A DNA stretch of 64,000 nucleotides from Nocardia cerradoensis NBRC 101014 (GTDB taxonomy: Bacteria > Actinomycetota > Actinomycetes > Mycobacteriales > Mycobacteriaceae). Made by a program: the position numbers and the translations under genes. The DNA lies in the NCBI RefSeq assembly GCF_000308535.1, contig NZ_BAFW01000388.1, forward strand, positions 1 to 64,000, written 5' to 3'. Shown here in pieces: positions 37,374 to 48,847 of the stretch. Within the stretch, counting starts at the first letter, position 1, and every line of letters starts with the position of its first letter. The notes under the pieces are model-generated. The model ran no database searches. It saw only the letters and a program-made list of their open reading frames with translations, and was not told the DNA's origin.

Positions 37374-38429
37374 TCATTCGCAGAGCCGGGCGGCCTTCTC
37401 GAACAGTTCCAGCGTGATGGCGTGCAGGAAATCGCCGGTCTGCTTGGGCGCCTTGCCGGCGAAGGCCCGCGCGTGCGTGCCCTCGAGCACGATGCCGAGT
37501 TTGAAGCAGGCCAGCACCGTGTACCAGGAGGCGTGGCCGAGGTCGCGGTCGGAGAAGGTCGCGTAGTGGGCGATCATCTCCTCGGCGGTGGGCAGGCCGC
37601 CCGCGGCGCCGAGCTTGCCGACCAGGGCGGCGCCGGTGGTTCCGGGTTCGGGGCGGGTGGCGATCTGCCAGCCCAGATCCAGCAGCGGATCACCGATCGT
37701 CGACATCTCCCAGTCGACCATGGCGGCGACCTCGGGCCCGTCGTAGGAGAACATCATGTTGGCGAGGTGGCAGTCGCCGTGCAGGATGCCCGGCCGCCAC
37801 TGCGCGGGCCGGTTGCGGTCGAGCCAGTCCCCGACCCGGTCCACCCCCGGAATCTGCGGGCCGGGGTAGCCGTCGTTGCTGTTGTAGGACTCGAGTTCGC
37901 CGAGCCAGCGCGGCACCTGACGTTCCAGGAAACCGTCCGGCTTGCCGTAGTCGGACAGGCCCAGCGCCTCGTAGTCGAGCGATCCGAGCCGGGCGATGGC
38001 CTCGACCGCCGACAGACCCATCTGCCGCCGCACCTCCGGATCGCCGGCGTGCAGGGCGGGCAGTTCGTTCTGCGGGTTGAAGCCGGTGATCGGCTCCATC
38101 AGATAGAAGACCGCGCCGATCACCGATTCGTCGGCCCCCGCCGCGATCACCCGCGGCGCACGCACGCCGGTGCCCGCCAGCGCGCCGAGCAGGCGGGATT
38201 CGCGGCGGATGACGTCGTTGCTCTTGGGACGCAGATGTTTCGGCCCGCGTCGCAGCACGAAATCGCGGCCACCCCGGCGGAACCGCAGCATGATGTTCTG
38301 GGTGCCGCCGCCGAGTGAGGTCACATCCTCGAAGTCACCGCCGGGCAGGCCCTGTTCATCCATCCATTCGCCGACGGCCGCGAAATCGACGACCTCGCGC
38401 TCGACCTCGGCCGGTTGCACCACAGACAT
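37374..38429 (-). CDS. Phosphotransferase-family (APH/ACAD10-like) protein
   Basis: 351 residues with the kinase-like APH fold: nucleotide loop LGGGTQNIMLRF, catalytic GILHGDCHLANMMF near 225 and metal-binding VDWEMSTIGDPLLDLGW. In mycobacteria such proteins (ACAD10-like kinases) pair with acyl-CoA dehydrogenases and act on hydroxyacyl-CoA; none is adjacent. ATG 38429 is chosen as the start nearest the conserved part; ATG 38471 is possible. Convergent with trpB (17-bp gap). Confidence 0.85.
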   Translation of the reverse strand: MSVVQPAEVEREVVDFAAVGEWMDEQGLPGGDFEDVTSLGGGTQNIMLRFRRGGRDFVLRRGPKHLRPKSNDVIRRESRLLGALAGTGVRAPRVIAAGADESVIGAVFYLMEPITGFNPQNELPALHAGDPEVRRQMGLSAVEAIARLGSLDYEALGLSDYGKPDGFLERQVPRWLGELESYNSNDGYPGPQIPGVDRVGDWLDRNRPAQWRPGILHGDCHLANMMFSYDGPEVAAMVDWEMSTIGDPLLDLGWQIATRPEPGTTGAALVGKLGAAGGLPTAEEMIAHYATFSDRDLGHASWYTVLACFKLGIVLEGTHARAFAGKAPKQTGDFLHAITLELFEKAARLCE

Positions 38430-38515
38430 GCCCCACATTGTGCACCACCACGACCGGTCAACTGAAGGCATATGCCCTCACTGCGTGGTCCGAGATGCCC
38501 GATACGGTGATGCAC

Positions 38516-40909
<2,394 letters not shown>

Positions 40910-40930
<21 letters not shown>

Positions 40931-41383
40931 TTTCGGCTCCGGTTGCGGTGGTTCCGCCTCGCGGCTGGTGAGGCGGCCCAGCATCGAGATGCCCGGCAGT
41001 TTCGACAGCCGGCTGAGCACGTCCTCACCCAGCGCGATCACGGCCTCGAGCCGCGGCAGCAGCCGGTCGTAGGCCGCGAAGGCTGGATCGGCCAGGGCCA
41101 GGGTCCGGTCGAGGCGGTCGATGGTGGAATTGAGCCGGTCGATGGCGGTCGCCAGATTCTCGATCAGATCCGGGAGTTGCGCGGCCAGCTGTACGGACGC
41201 GGGCGGCAGCCGCACCGCGGTGCCGAAGGCGGTACCGGCGGTGACCTGCGCGGCGTCGATGGCCTGGCCCGCGGCGGTCTGCGCGGCCTGCGCGGCGGCC
41301 TGCGCGGCCGCGAGGATTTCCGTCGCACCCGGCACCCGCGCGCCGCCGGGCTTGCGCCCGGAGTCACCCTTCGGGTTCGTCAT
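40910..41383 (-). CDS. Ala-rich helical protein, unknown
   Basis: 157 residues from ATG 41383. A long amphipathic Ala/Gln helix (ILAAAQAAAQAAQTAAGQAI) is followed by coiled-coil-like NLATAIDRLNSTIDRLDRTL and a basic tail SRRRRK. The pattern recalls phasin- or nucleoid-associated-type helical proteins but no family is certain. Divergent from the TerD/HNH gene and overlapping pabAB at the 3' end. Confidence 0.7.
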
Positions 41384-41466
41384 GGTTCCACTGTGCCGCA
41401 CCCGGGCGGTCACGAAAAGCTCCGCGCCGACCGCGCGATTCGTGTCGGGACGGCCTGGCATAGTTC

Positions 41467-43110
41467 GTGGCGATGACAACCATGCGCCCCACCGTCGACG
41501 GCGACGCCACGCCGGTGCCGACTTCGCTTCTGTCGGTACTGGTTTCGTGGCGTTCGACGGCGTTGCTGGATGCGCATGCGGTCCTGCTGACCGCCGGCGG
41601 GCGGGTCCGCTCCGCTCGCGACGTGGTGTATTTCAACGCGCCGCGCCATCCCTCCCAGGCGGTGACCGTCGATCAGGATCCGCAACCCGGCACCGCCCGG
41701 CTGTCGGTGTCGCTGCCACGCACCGAGGCGGAGATCGTCCGCATCCTGATCACCGGGTCCGGACCCGACCAACCCCTGACCGCACTGCCGGGCCTCGCGG
41801 TGGCGGTCGAGGATGCCGAGGGTCTGGTGGCGCGTGCCGACGTCGCCGCGGAACCGGGTGCGCGGGCCGCGGTGTTCGCGGAGTTCCGCCGCGCCGAGGA
41901 CCGCTGGTGGTTCGTGCGGGGCGGGCCGCAACACGCCGATGCGGCGGAGTTGTTCACGACCTTCGGCGCACCCGTCGCGGACTCGGCGCAGCACCGATCG
42001 CAGCGACTGTCATTGCAGCGCAACAGATTTGCCGCACCGATGCCGCCGCCTCGGGACGCCCGCCCCGATTGGCATCCCGATCCCGCGGACGCGGCGTCAC
42101 TGCGCTGGTGGGACGGCTCCCGGTGGACCGAACAGACGTTGCCAGGCCCGCCCACCGACCCGCGCGGCTGTCCTCGCTGCGGCCGGCGGCGGGGCTGGCG
42201 ACTGCTCGGCGCCGCGCCCTGCCGCACATGCGCGGCGGAGGTCGACGACTATCTGTCCGAGTGGCGCATCCGAGCGCTTCACGTCCTGACCACCACCGGT
42301 CCGAGCGGACCCGACTGGGACGAGCTGTGGACCCGGATCCGCCATCGGCGCATCGACCCCGGCACCGCCCGCGCGGCCCTGCGCGGACCCGCCGTCGCGC
42401 ATCTCGAGCGCACGGCGGCCTTCGCCCTGGCCGACGGCACGATCACCGGCGCCGAACTGGAACGATTCGATGCGACGGTCGCCGCGCTCGGGGTGCGCGA
42501 CGGGGCCGTGGAGGAATTGCGCCGCAGTCTGCGCCGGCTGCGCATCCTGTCCCGGCTGCGGGCGGGCGAGCTTCCGGTGATCGCGGTGCCCGATCTGCAT
42601 CTGGACCCGCAGGAACGCGTCCACCTCGACACCGCCGCCACCCGCATCCGGCGGACGGGGCGCGGCGCGCACGCGTCCGCGGGCCGGTTGATCTGCTCGA
42701 ACCGGAAGCTGCGCTTCATCGGCCCGGACGCCGGTATCGAAATCCCCTGGGCCCGAGCGGTTTCCGTATCGGCCACCGAGACCGGGGTGACGGTGGCGGC
42801 GACCTCGGCGCGCGGCGGTGCCGAATTCGACGTCGACGAACCGGAATTGGTGGCCGCGATCGTGGAAGGCGCCCTGCGCGTGGCGAAACGGCTCACCGTC
42901 GCACCGGGCAGACGCGACAGCCGGTCCATCGCCCCCGATATCAAGGCCGAAGTGTGGCATCGCGACGGCGGCCGGTGCGTCGAATGCGGCGCCACCCACT
43001 ACCTCGAATTCGACCACATCATTCCGCTCAGCCGAGGCGGGGCGACCAGTGCGGCGAATCTGCAGATCCTGTGCCGCGGCTGCAACCGCGACAAGGGCGA
43101 CCACATCTGA
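41467..43110 (+). CDS. TerD-like / DUF2510 / TerB-like / HNH nuclease fusion
   Basis: 547 residues, multi-domain. Residues 25-175: TerD-like beta-sandwich (LLDAHAVLLTAGGRVRSARD, VVYFNAPRHPS) of tellurium-resistance-type proteins. 200-222: DUF2510 (DWHPDPADAASLRWWDGSRW). 235-255: zinc ribbon CPRC...CRTC. 310-360: TerB-like helices (FALADGTITGAELERFDATV). 400-470: PH/GRAM-like sheet (SAGRLICSNRKLRFI). 490-547: HNH endonuclease with Cys504, Cys507, DH at 516-517, Asn531, Cys536, Cys539 and His546, all metal and catalytic positions kept. GTG 41467 or ATG 41473. No signal peptide or helix across the membrane. The Ter-type sensing modules with an intact nuclease suggest a stress- or phage-triggered DNA-cutting effector; this is inference. 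Confidence 0.82.
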   Translation: MAMTTMRPTVDGDATPVPTSLLSVLVSWRSTALLDAHAVLLTAGGRVRSARDVVYFNAPRHPSQAVTVDQDPQPGTARLSVSLPRTEAEIVRILITGSGPDQPLTALPGLAVAVEDAEGLVARADVAAEPGARAAVFAEFRRAEDRWWFVRGGPQHADAAELFTTFGAPVADSAQHRSQRLSLQRNRFAAPMPPPRDARPDWHPDPADAASLRWWDGSRWTEQTLPGPPTDPRGCPRCGRRRGWRLLGAAPCRTCAAEVDDYLSEWRIRALHVLTTTGPSGPDWDELWTRIRHRRIDPGTARAALRGPAVAHLERTAAFALADGTITGAELERFDATVAALGVRDGAVEELRRSLRRLRILSRLRAGELPVIAVPDLHLDPQERVHLDTAATRIRRTGRGAHASAGRLICSNRKLRFIGPDAGIEIPWARAVSVSATETGVTVAATSARGGAEFDVDEPELVAAIVEGALRVAKRLTVAPGRRDSRSIAPDIKAEVWHRDGGRCVECGATHYLEFDHIIPLSRGGATSAANLQILCRGCNRDKGDHI

Positions 43111-43117
43111 ACCGTCG

Positions 43118-43489
43118 TCAGCCCGCGTCGCCGGCGATCTCGAATCCGGCCTCGGTGAGCGCATCGGTCGCGGCGGCGCTGCGCGATTCGGGGACCAGCA
43201 CCAGGTCGGCGTGGTAGGTCGAGGCGACGAACACCGGAATTCCGTGCCGCGTCAACGGTTCCAGGATCGCGGTCAGCGCGCCGGAGGTGTCCAGCTCGCG
43301 CGGCGTGGCGGCGTACAGGCCGAGCCAGCACGACTCCCGCTCCCACGGCGGAGCCTCGCGGACGACCGTCAGCCCCTCCGGCGCTCGCACCAGCGCCACC
43401 CATTCGTCGTCCTCGGGGAAGGTGGCGGCCGGGATGTGGTCGACGCTGAATCGGGACGGCACGATGTGCAAGCGCTGGGATTTCGCCAT
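43118..43489 (-). CDS. ACT-domain protein (CASTOR-like)
   Basis: 123 residues. N-terminal half starts LHIVPSRFSVDHIP; C-terminal ACT segment is SGALTAILEPLTRHGIPVFV followed by STYHADLVLVPE. Stand-alone proteins of this type bind small ligands such as amino acids. Separate from the methyltransferase operon by 20 bases but in the same orientation and downstream of it, so it may be its last gene. Ligand unknown. Confidence 0.8.
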   Translation of the reverse strand: MAKSQRLHIVPSRFSVDHIPAATFPEDDEWVALVRAPEGLTVVREAPPWERESCWLGLYAATPRELDTSGALTAILEPLTRHGIPVFVASTYHADLVLVPESRSAAATDALTEAGFEIAGDAG

Positions 43490-43509
43490 CGGCTCATCGT
43501 AGGCGGGAC

Positions 43510-44382
43510 TCAGGTCGTCGCCACCAGCAACTCCTCACCGTTCGAGGTACGCAACCCGTCCGGGCGCCCGGCGAAGTACCGGCTGTTGAGCTCGTCCGCC
43601 GAAATGTGGTGCGCCTGCGCGAAACCGGCCTCCCGGGCCATCGCGACGATCTGTGCGGGGGCGTAGAAGCTGCGGAAGGGCGTGCCGGAGGCGGCCGCGC
43701 CGGATTCCGCGAACTCCCGGCTCGTCCGGTCCTGTTCGTCGAGCAGTTCCAGTGGCGGCATGAAGGACATGACGACCGTGGAACCGGGTGCCGAGGCCGC
43801 CAGCAGCGACAGCGTTTCCCGGTTGGCCTCGTCGGTGAGATACATGCTGACCCCCAGCGAGGCGACGAGCGCGGGCCGGGCCGGATCGAAACCGGCCGCG
43901 GTCAGCCGCTCCCACCACGAATCCTTCTCGAAATCGACCGGGACCGAACGCAACCAATCCGGGAGCTCGTAGCCGGTCTCGACCAGGCGCCGCCGCTTCC
44001 ACTCCTGCGTCTGCGGTTGATCGACCTCGAAAATCCGGAAGCGAGCGGCGATCTCGGGTTTGCGCTGCGCGAACGTCTCCAGTCCCGCGCCCAGCAGCAC
44101 GTATTGGCCCACTCGCCCGGCCTGTTCGGTGAGCAGATCCTCCACGAATCGCGAACGCACCACGATGCTCGCCCGGAAGCGGCTGGTGCCCACCGGATCC
44201 ATATCGCCGCGCTCCCGCCAGCCCTCCGGCGGATCGGCCAGTCGCAGGCCGATCTCGTCGTCGAGCACATGCGGCGGCGGATCGAGCCGGACGTGCAGCG
44301 CGCGCCACAGCGCAACCCGCACGGCGGTCTGATCGGGCACCGCGGTGCGCTCGGGCACCGCATCGGTCCGGGTATCGCTCAT
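43510..44382 (-). CDS. SAM-dependent methyltransferase, LCMT/TIGR00027 type
   Basis: 290 residues. The SAM-binding region VGQYVLLGAGLETFAQR and IFEVDQPQTQEWKRRRL is the signature of the leucine-carboxyl-methyltransferase-like family expanded in mycolic-acid bacteria. The ATG overlaps the stop of the VOC gene by four bases (ATGA), so translation is coupled. Substrate unknown; often a carboxylate or polyketide. Confidence 0.88.
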   Translation of the reverse strand: MSDTRTDAVPERTAVPDQTAVRVALWRALHVRLDPPPHVLDDEIGLRLADPPEGWRERGDMDPVGTSRFRASIVVRSRFVEDLLTEQAGRVGQYVLLGAGLETFAQRKPEIAARFRIFEVDQPQTQEWKRRRLVETGYELPDWLRSVPVDFEKDSWWERLTAAGFDPARPALVASLGVSMYLTDEANRETLSLLAASAPGSTVVMSFMPPLELLDEQDRTSREFAESGAAASGTPFRSFYAPAQIVAMAREAGFAQAHHISADELNSRYFAGRPDGLRTSNGEELLVATT

Positions 44383-44720
44383 CGGTCACCACCGGGAGCC
44401 TGCAGCGTCCACACCCGCCCGTCCGGGTCGCGCACGGTCATCTCGCGGGTTCCGTAATGGGTGTCGGCGAACGGCGACACCACCTCGACGGGCGCCGGAA
44501 AGTCCTGTTCCGCTTCCACTTTCAGCACGACCTGCATTCCGGGTTCGCGATCCGCCGGCACCTCGGCGATGAACAGGTACGGACCGTCCCCGTTGCGCAG
44601 CTGTCCGGAATTGTGGTCGGTGGCGAATTCCAGTTCGAAGCCCAGCTGCTGGAAGAACTTCGCCGATTTCCCCCAGTTGTGGGTCTCCAGGAAGATCGCC
44701 TCGACACCTCTGGCGGCCAT
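44379..44720 (-). CDS. VOC (glyoxalase-fold) protein
   Basis: 113 residues. betaalphabetabetabeta repeats with FLETHNWGKSAKFFQQLGFE and the C-terminal MTVRDPDGRVWTLQAP. ATG at 44720 follows AAGGAGAA; the frame before it is part of the small ribbon-helix-helix gene, whose TGA ends one base away. Middle gene of a three-gene operon. Metal-dependent isomerase or resistance binding protein; specific role unknown. Confidence 0.85.
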   Translation of the reverse strand: MAARGVEAIFLETHNWGKSAKFFQQLGFELEFATDHNSGQLRNGDGPYLFIAEVPADREPGMQVVLKVEAEQDFPAPVEVVSPFADTHYGTREMTVRDPDGRVWTLQAPGGDR

Positions 44721-44721
44721 A

Positions 44722-44889
44722 TCACTTCTCCTTCTCACGCGTCGGCGGTTCGGCGCCGAGGTACGCCCGCAGCGCCTCGGCCACCAGCGCCGACAGCGAC
44801 ATCTCCGATTCGACCGCCCGGTATTTGACCTGCTTGATCAGCTCCACCGGGAGATACACGTTGAACTGCTTGACTTCCTCGGCACCCAC
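44722..44889 (-). CDS. Small ribbon-helix-helix (CopG-like) regulator
   Basis: 55 residues. GTG 44889. Reads [20 protein letters not shown] then [17 protein letters not shown], a minimal RHH DNA-binding fold (strand residues QFNVYL, two helices), ending in the charged tail PPTREKEK. The stop TGA at 44722-44724 is one base from the VOC start. A perfect 20-bp palindrome lies 17 bases before its start and should be its operator. No toxin partner is next to it, so it is more likely a true repressor than an antitoxin. Confidence 0.78.
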   Translation of the reverse strand: MGAEEVKQFNVYLPVELIKQVKYRAVESEMSLSALVAEALRAYLGAEPPTREKEK

Positions 44890-44906
44890 GAGAGAACGCT
44901 ATCATG

Positions 44907-44926
44907 CTAGCAATCTAGATTGCTAG
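44907..44926. promoter_or_regulatory. Perfect 20-bp palindrome, RHH operator candidate
   Basis: CTAGCAATCTAGATTGCTAG is its own reverse complement, 17 bases upstream of the RHH start at 44889. The A/T content and spacing suit overlap with the promoter -10 and transcription start. Confidence 0.75.
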
Positions 44927-44969
44927 ACTCAGGGCCATACGAATTCCAGGAAGTGACAGCCCGGACCGA

Positions 44970-45131
44970 TTACTCGGACGACTCCTCATCCGACCGCGGC
45001 GTGCTCGACAGCCGGATCACGCCCGCGTCCAGGTCGAGATCCAGCCGCGGCCGATGCTGCTGCCCGTCGCTGTCACCGCCGCTCTCGTCGGTCAGCTTCT
45101 TGCCGGGGAACATCTCGCCGAACACGCCCAT
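44970..45131 (-). CDS. Small acidic protein, unknown
   Basis: 53 residues: starts MGVFGEMFPGKKLTDE, then a Gly/Asp/Gln-rich turn and RPRLDLDLDAGVIRLSSTPR, ending in an acidic tail EESSE. ATG 45131, TAA 44970-44972. Hydrophobic N-terminal 9 residues and a conserved-looking MFPGKK motif suggest a real actinobacterial small protein, but the family is not recognised. It has the same orientation as the RHH operon and lies just upstream of its promoter. Confidence 0.6.
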   Translation of the reverse strand: MGVFGEMFPGKKLTDESGGDSDGQQHRPRLDLDLDAGVIRLSSTPRSDEESSE

Positions 45132-45180
45132 AACCCCACGATAGCCGCCTGCCCGCCCGCGGGCGGGGACGGAAACGACC

Positions 45181-45924
45181 TCAGCGGAGTTTGATGGAAC
45201 CGCCGTCGACCATCAGGGTCTGGCCGGTCATGTATTTCGCGTCCGCGCTGGCCAGGAATACCGCGACCCGGCCGATATCGGTTTCCGGATCGCCGAAGCG
45301 ATGCAACGGGGTACGCGCGAGCAAGGCCTCCTCGACGCCCGGATTGGCCTCGATATAGGCCGCGACGCCCTCGGTCAGCGCCAGCGGGGAGATGACGTTG
45401 ACATTGATGTCGTCGGCGGCCCATTCGTTGGCGGCGACCCGGCTGATCGCCCGGATCGCCTCCTTCGCCGCCGCGTAGGAGCCCTGCCGGGCCTGTCCCT
45501 CGAGCCCCGCCCCGGACGCGAAGTTGATCACCGAACCGCGGTTGCGTTTCAGGTGCGGATAGCAGGCGCGCATCAATCGGAAGGTCGGATAGAAGCCGGT
45601 GCCGAAGGACAGATCGAACATCTCCTGCGTGGTCTCGAGCAGCGGCGCCTGCTTGGACACATGGGCGTTGTCGACCAGCACGTGCACCGAACCGAACCGC
45701 TCCACCGCCGCGGTGACGATCAGCTCGGCGCTCTCCGCACGCGTGATATCGGCGTGCAGATACGCCGCGGCGCCGGCCAGCTCCTGTTCCAGCTCGTGTC
45801 CGGCCTCGTCGTTGATGTCGACGAACAGGATCTCGGCGCCTTCCTTCGCGAAGGCCCGCACGATCCCCCGGCCGATGCCGCCCGCGCCGCCGGTGACGAT
45901 CGCAACCTTTCCCTCGAGCCGCAC
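45181..45924 (-). CDS. Classical SDR oxidoreductase
   Basis: 247 residues. TGGAGGIG cofactor motif near residue 12, DNAHV in the NAG position, Ser in INFASGAG, and Tyr/Lys in GSYAAAKEA. Start GTG 45924 is 6 bases after GAGGAG; the longer frame to 46053 runs through the promoter. Asp in FVDINDE indicates NAD preference. Divergent from the IclR regulator, which probably represses it. Substrate unknown; this class includes hydroxyacyl and terpene dehydrogenases. Confidence 0.86.
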   Translation of the reverse strand: MRLEGKVAIVTGGAGGIGRGIVRAFAKEGAEILFVDINDEAGHELEQELAGAAAYLHADITRAESAELIVTAAVERFGSVHVLVDNAHVSKQAPLLETTQEMFDLSFGTGFYPTFRLMRACYPHLKRNRGSVINFASGAGLEGQARQGSYAAAKEAIRAISRVAANEWAADDINVNVISPLALTEGVAAYIEANPGVEEALLARTPLHRFGDPETDIGRVAVFLASADAKYMTGQTLMVDGGSIKLR

Positions 45925-46129
45925 GCCCACTCCTCTCGCTTGCGAAAAGCCCCACGCTGTCAGGTCCGCCGGACCGGTTCGGGCATCGTTCCGGTGAGCG
46001 GGATACCGGACGAACGCCGATGGACCGCCATCGCGCGGTGTGTCTGGCGTCACTACACTCGGGCTTCAATTCCGGTTCTCGCCCAGATTCGACGGGCAGG
46101 ATGGAAGCGACTCACGATCGGAGGCATCG

Positions 46130-46999
46130 ATGCCACTGGCCACTTCGGCACCCGGGCCCCTGCCGCCATCGATGGTGGAGCGGATGACGCTCATTCTCGA
46201 CATGTTCGAGCACCGGTCGACGCGGCTGAGCCTCGTGGAGATCTGCACACACAGCGGACTCCCGCGCTCCACCGCGCATCGCATCCTCGACCAGCTGGTG
46301 AAACTGCACTGGCTCGAGCACACCCCGTCGGGCTACTGCCTGGGCCGGCGCTCACTCGGGCTCGGCGGGTACGACGGCCGGCACGGCGAGATCCGCGAGG
46401 CGGCGGCCGAGCACCTGCACGAGTTGCAGCTGCGGAGCGGACTGGTGGTACACCTGGCGGCGCTGGAGGGCGCCGACGAGGTGTTCCTCGACAAGCTCGG
46501 CGGCCCGTTCGCGCGCACACTCGAATCGCATGTGGGGCGCCGCAGTTTCGCCCACCTCACCACCGGCGGCCGCGCCATGCTGGCCTGGTTGCCACCGGAG
46601 GAGGTGGAGGCGCTGCTCGGCAAGCAGCTGTCGAATCCGGCGCGGGGCCGCGGATGGGACGTGCCGAGCCTGCATCGCGAATTGAACCGCATCCGCCGCA
46701 ACCGCGGACTGTCGTTCGACCGCGGCGAATACGCCAATGCGATGGTGGGCCGGGTACTTCCGAGCGTGGCCGCCGCGATCCGGGGTCCGCAGGGGCCGCT
46801 GGCCGCGATCTGCCTGTGCGGGGAAACGAACTTCGCCACCATGGAACGACTCGCCCCGCTGGTCGCGGAAGCGGCCGCCCGCACCTCGCGTGCGTTGTCC
46901 GCCGAGACCCGCGGGCGACGCCAGGTATCGGCCGCGCGGCGCGGTCAGGCGGTCCGGACGGGCGGTCGCCCGCTCGCCTCCTCGCCGAGTCGCGCGTAA
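46130..46999 (+). CDS. IclR-family regulator
   Basis: 289 residues. Winged helix at 15-75 (STRLSLVEICTHSGLPRSTA, HRILDQLVKLHWLEHTPSGY) and the GAF-like effector domain with KLGGPFARTLESHVGRRSFA and LSFDRGEYANAMVGRVLPSV. GGAGG lies 4 bases before the ATG at 46130. Divergent from the SDR gene and followed on the same strand by the acyl-CoA ligase (97-bp gap). Typical catabolic regulator; the effector is probably an acid or its CoA ester. Confidence 0.9.
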   Translation: MPLATSAPGPLPPSMVERMTLILDMFEHRSTRLSLVEICTHSGLPRSTAHRILDQLVKLHWLEHTPSGYCLGRRSLGLGGYDGRHGEIREAAAEHLHELQLRSGLVVHLAALEGADEVFLDKLGGPFARTLESHVGRRSFAHLTTGGRAMLAWLPPEEVEALLGKQLSNPARGRGWDVPSLHRELNRIRRNRGLSFDRGEYANAMVGRVLPSVAAAIRGPQGPLAAICLCGETNFATMERLAPLVAEAAARTSRALSAETRGRRQVSAARRGQAVRTGGRPLASSPSRA

Positions 47000-47096
47000 C
47001 CGCGCGGAAGTCTCGCTGAGCGGAAACGTCGGCATATACCGCCGGTGGGCGTGACACAGTGCGGTGGTTGTGACGCCGCACACAGAAGGACCGCCC

Positions 47097-48752
47097 ATGA
47101 CCACCACGTCCATGCCCGATATCGCCGCCGTCATGCGCGAGCTGACCGGTCCGGGCGGCCGGTTCGAGCTCGTCGAGGAGGAGGTGCTCGGCGCGCGTAT
47201 GCCGGTGCTGCGGCATCGCCGCCGCGCGGTCGCGGAATTGCTCGCCGCATCGGTCGCCTTCGGTGACCGGGACTATCTCGTCACCGAGGACCGGCGGCTG
47301 AGCTATCGCGAACATGCCGCAGCCGCAGCCGCTCTCGCGGCCGCGCTGCACGAGGAGTACGGAGTGGGGCGCGGCGACCGGGTCGCGATCCTGGCCGCGA
47401 ACACCGTCGAATGGGTGATCGCCTTCTGGGCGGCGCAGAGCCTCGGCGCGATCGCGGTCGGGCTCAACGGCTGGTGGGTGCCGCGCGAAATCGAGTACGG
47501 CCTGGCATTGACCGAACCGGCCGTGGTGGTCGTGGACGCGAAGCGGGCGAAACTGCTCGCCGATATCGACACCCCCGCCGCCGTGGTGACCATGGAGGAG
47601 GATCTGCCGCGTCTGATCGCCGCCCACGCCGGCGCCGAACCCACGGTCCCCGACGTGGCGGAGGACGATCCCGCCGTCATCCTCTTCACCAGCGGGACCA
47701 GCGGAAAACCCAAGGCGGCCTTGCATTCCCAGCGCAATCTGCTGGCCGTCACCGGCTATTTCGAATACACCGACGCGCTCGCCGCCGCGTTCACCGGAAA
47801 GACGCCGGAGCCCGGTGCACCGCTGGATCTGCGCTGCCTGCTGACCTCTCCCCTGTTCCACATCGCCAGCCTGCACAACCTGGTGGTGCCGCGGCTGGCC
47901 ACCGGCAGTGCCGTGATCATGCCGCAGGGCGGATTCGACGCCGACCGAATTCTGCGCCTGATCGAGACGGAACGGGTGACCAACTGGGGTGCGGTCCCGA
48001 CCATGGCCTCCCGGCTGCTCGAACACGGCGATATCGGACGCTACGACACCTCCTCGCTCACCGCGTTCGCCCTCGCGTCGGCGCCGTCGTCACCGGCGTT
48101 CAAACAGCGTCTGCGCGAGGAGGTTCCGTTCGCGGCCGACGCCCTGGTGGACAGTTACGGTCTCACCGAATGCAGTACCGCCGTCGCCGTCGCGACTCCC
48201 GCCGACCTCGCCGAATCCCCCGGCACCCTGGGCCGGCCGATCATCAGCGTGGCACTCGAGATCCGCGATGCCGACGGGACTCCCGTGCCCGAGGGCGTCG
48301 AGGGGGAGGTCTACGTCCGCAGCCCCTTCGTGATGCTGGGGTACTGGCGCAACCCGGAAGCCACCGCGGCGGCGATCGATGCCGAGCGGTGGTTGCGCAC
48401 CGGCGATTTCGGCGTCGTCGAACAGGGCCGCCTGCGCTTGACCGGCCGCAGATCGGATCTGATCCTGCGCGGCGGCGAGAACATCTACCCGGTCGAAATC
48501 GAGCAGTGCCTCGACGAACACCCCGACGTCGTGGAATGCGCCGTCGTCGGTGAACCGCACCCCGATCTGGGGCAGCAGGTGGCGGCCGTCGTCGTCCTCG
48601 CCGAGGGGTCCACGGCGTCGGAGGCGGATCTCCGCGCATTCGCCCGTGAGCGGCTGGCCTATTTCAAGGTGCCCGAACGGTGGCGGATCACCTCGGAGCC
48701 GTTGCCGCGCAACATCACCGGCAAACTGATCCGGGCCGGGATCACAATCTGA
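47097..48752 (+). CDS. Acyl-CoA synthetase / AMP-binding ligase
   Basis: 551 residues. ANL superfamily: A3 motif [18 protein letters not shown] near 199, A5 YGLTE, A7 LRTGDFG, A8 [18 protein letters not shown] and the C-terminal Lys in [10 protein letters not shown]. Activates a carboxylic acid through an acyl-adenylate and joins it to CoA. ATG with AGAAGGA upstream. The SDR and IclR neighbours suggest one inducible degradation route. Chain length not predictable. Confidence 0.9.
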   Translation: MTTTSMPDIAAVMRELTGPGGRFELVEEEVLGARMPVLRHRRRAVAELLAASVAFGDRDYLVTEDRRLSYREHAAAAAALAAALHEEYGVGRGDRVAILAANTVEWVIAFWAAQSLGAIAVGLNGWWVPREIEYGLALTEPAVVVVDAKRAKLLADIDTPAAVVTMEEDLPRLIAAHAGAEPTVPDVAEDDPAVILFTSGTSGKPKAALHSQRNLLAVTGYFEYTDALAAAFTGKTPEPGAPLDLRCLLTSPLFHIASLHNLVVPRLATGSAVIMPQGGFDADRILRLIETERVTNWGAVPTMASRLLEHGDIGRYDTSSLTAFALASAPSSPAFKQRLREEVPFAADALVDSYGLTECSTAVAVATPADLAESPGTLGRPIISVALEIRDADGTPVPEGVEGEVYVRSPFVMLGYWRNPEATAAAIDAERWLRTGDFGVVEQGRLRLTGRRSDLILRGGENIYPVEIEQCLDEHPDVVECAVVGEPHPDLGQQVAAVVVLAEGSTASEADLRAFARERLAYFKVPERWRITSEPLPRNITGKLIRAGITI

Positions 48753-48847
48753 CAGGGGATCCCTCCCGATATTGCCGAATGTACGCCACGCCGGGCTCTA
48801 CACTGGTGCGGACCTGATTGCCCTGTGTCACAGAGTGAGTGGTGTGC

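Noticed and set aside
44722-44889. RHH protein as an antitoxin
   Set aside because: No toxin-like gene beside it; the neighbours are VOC and methyltransferase genes, so a repressor role is favoured.
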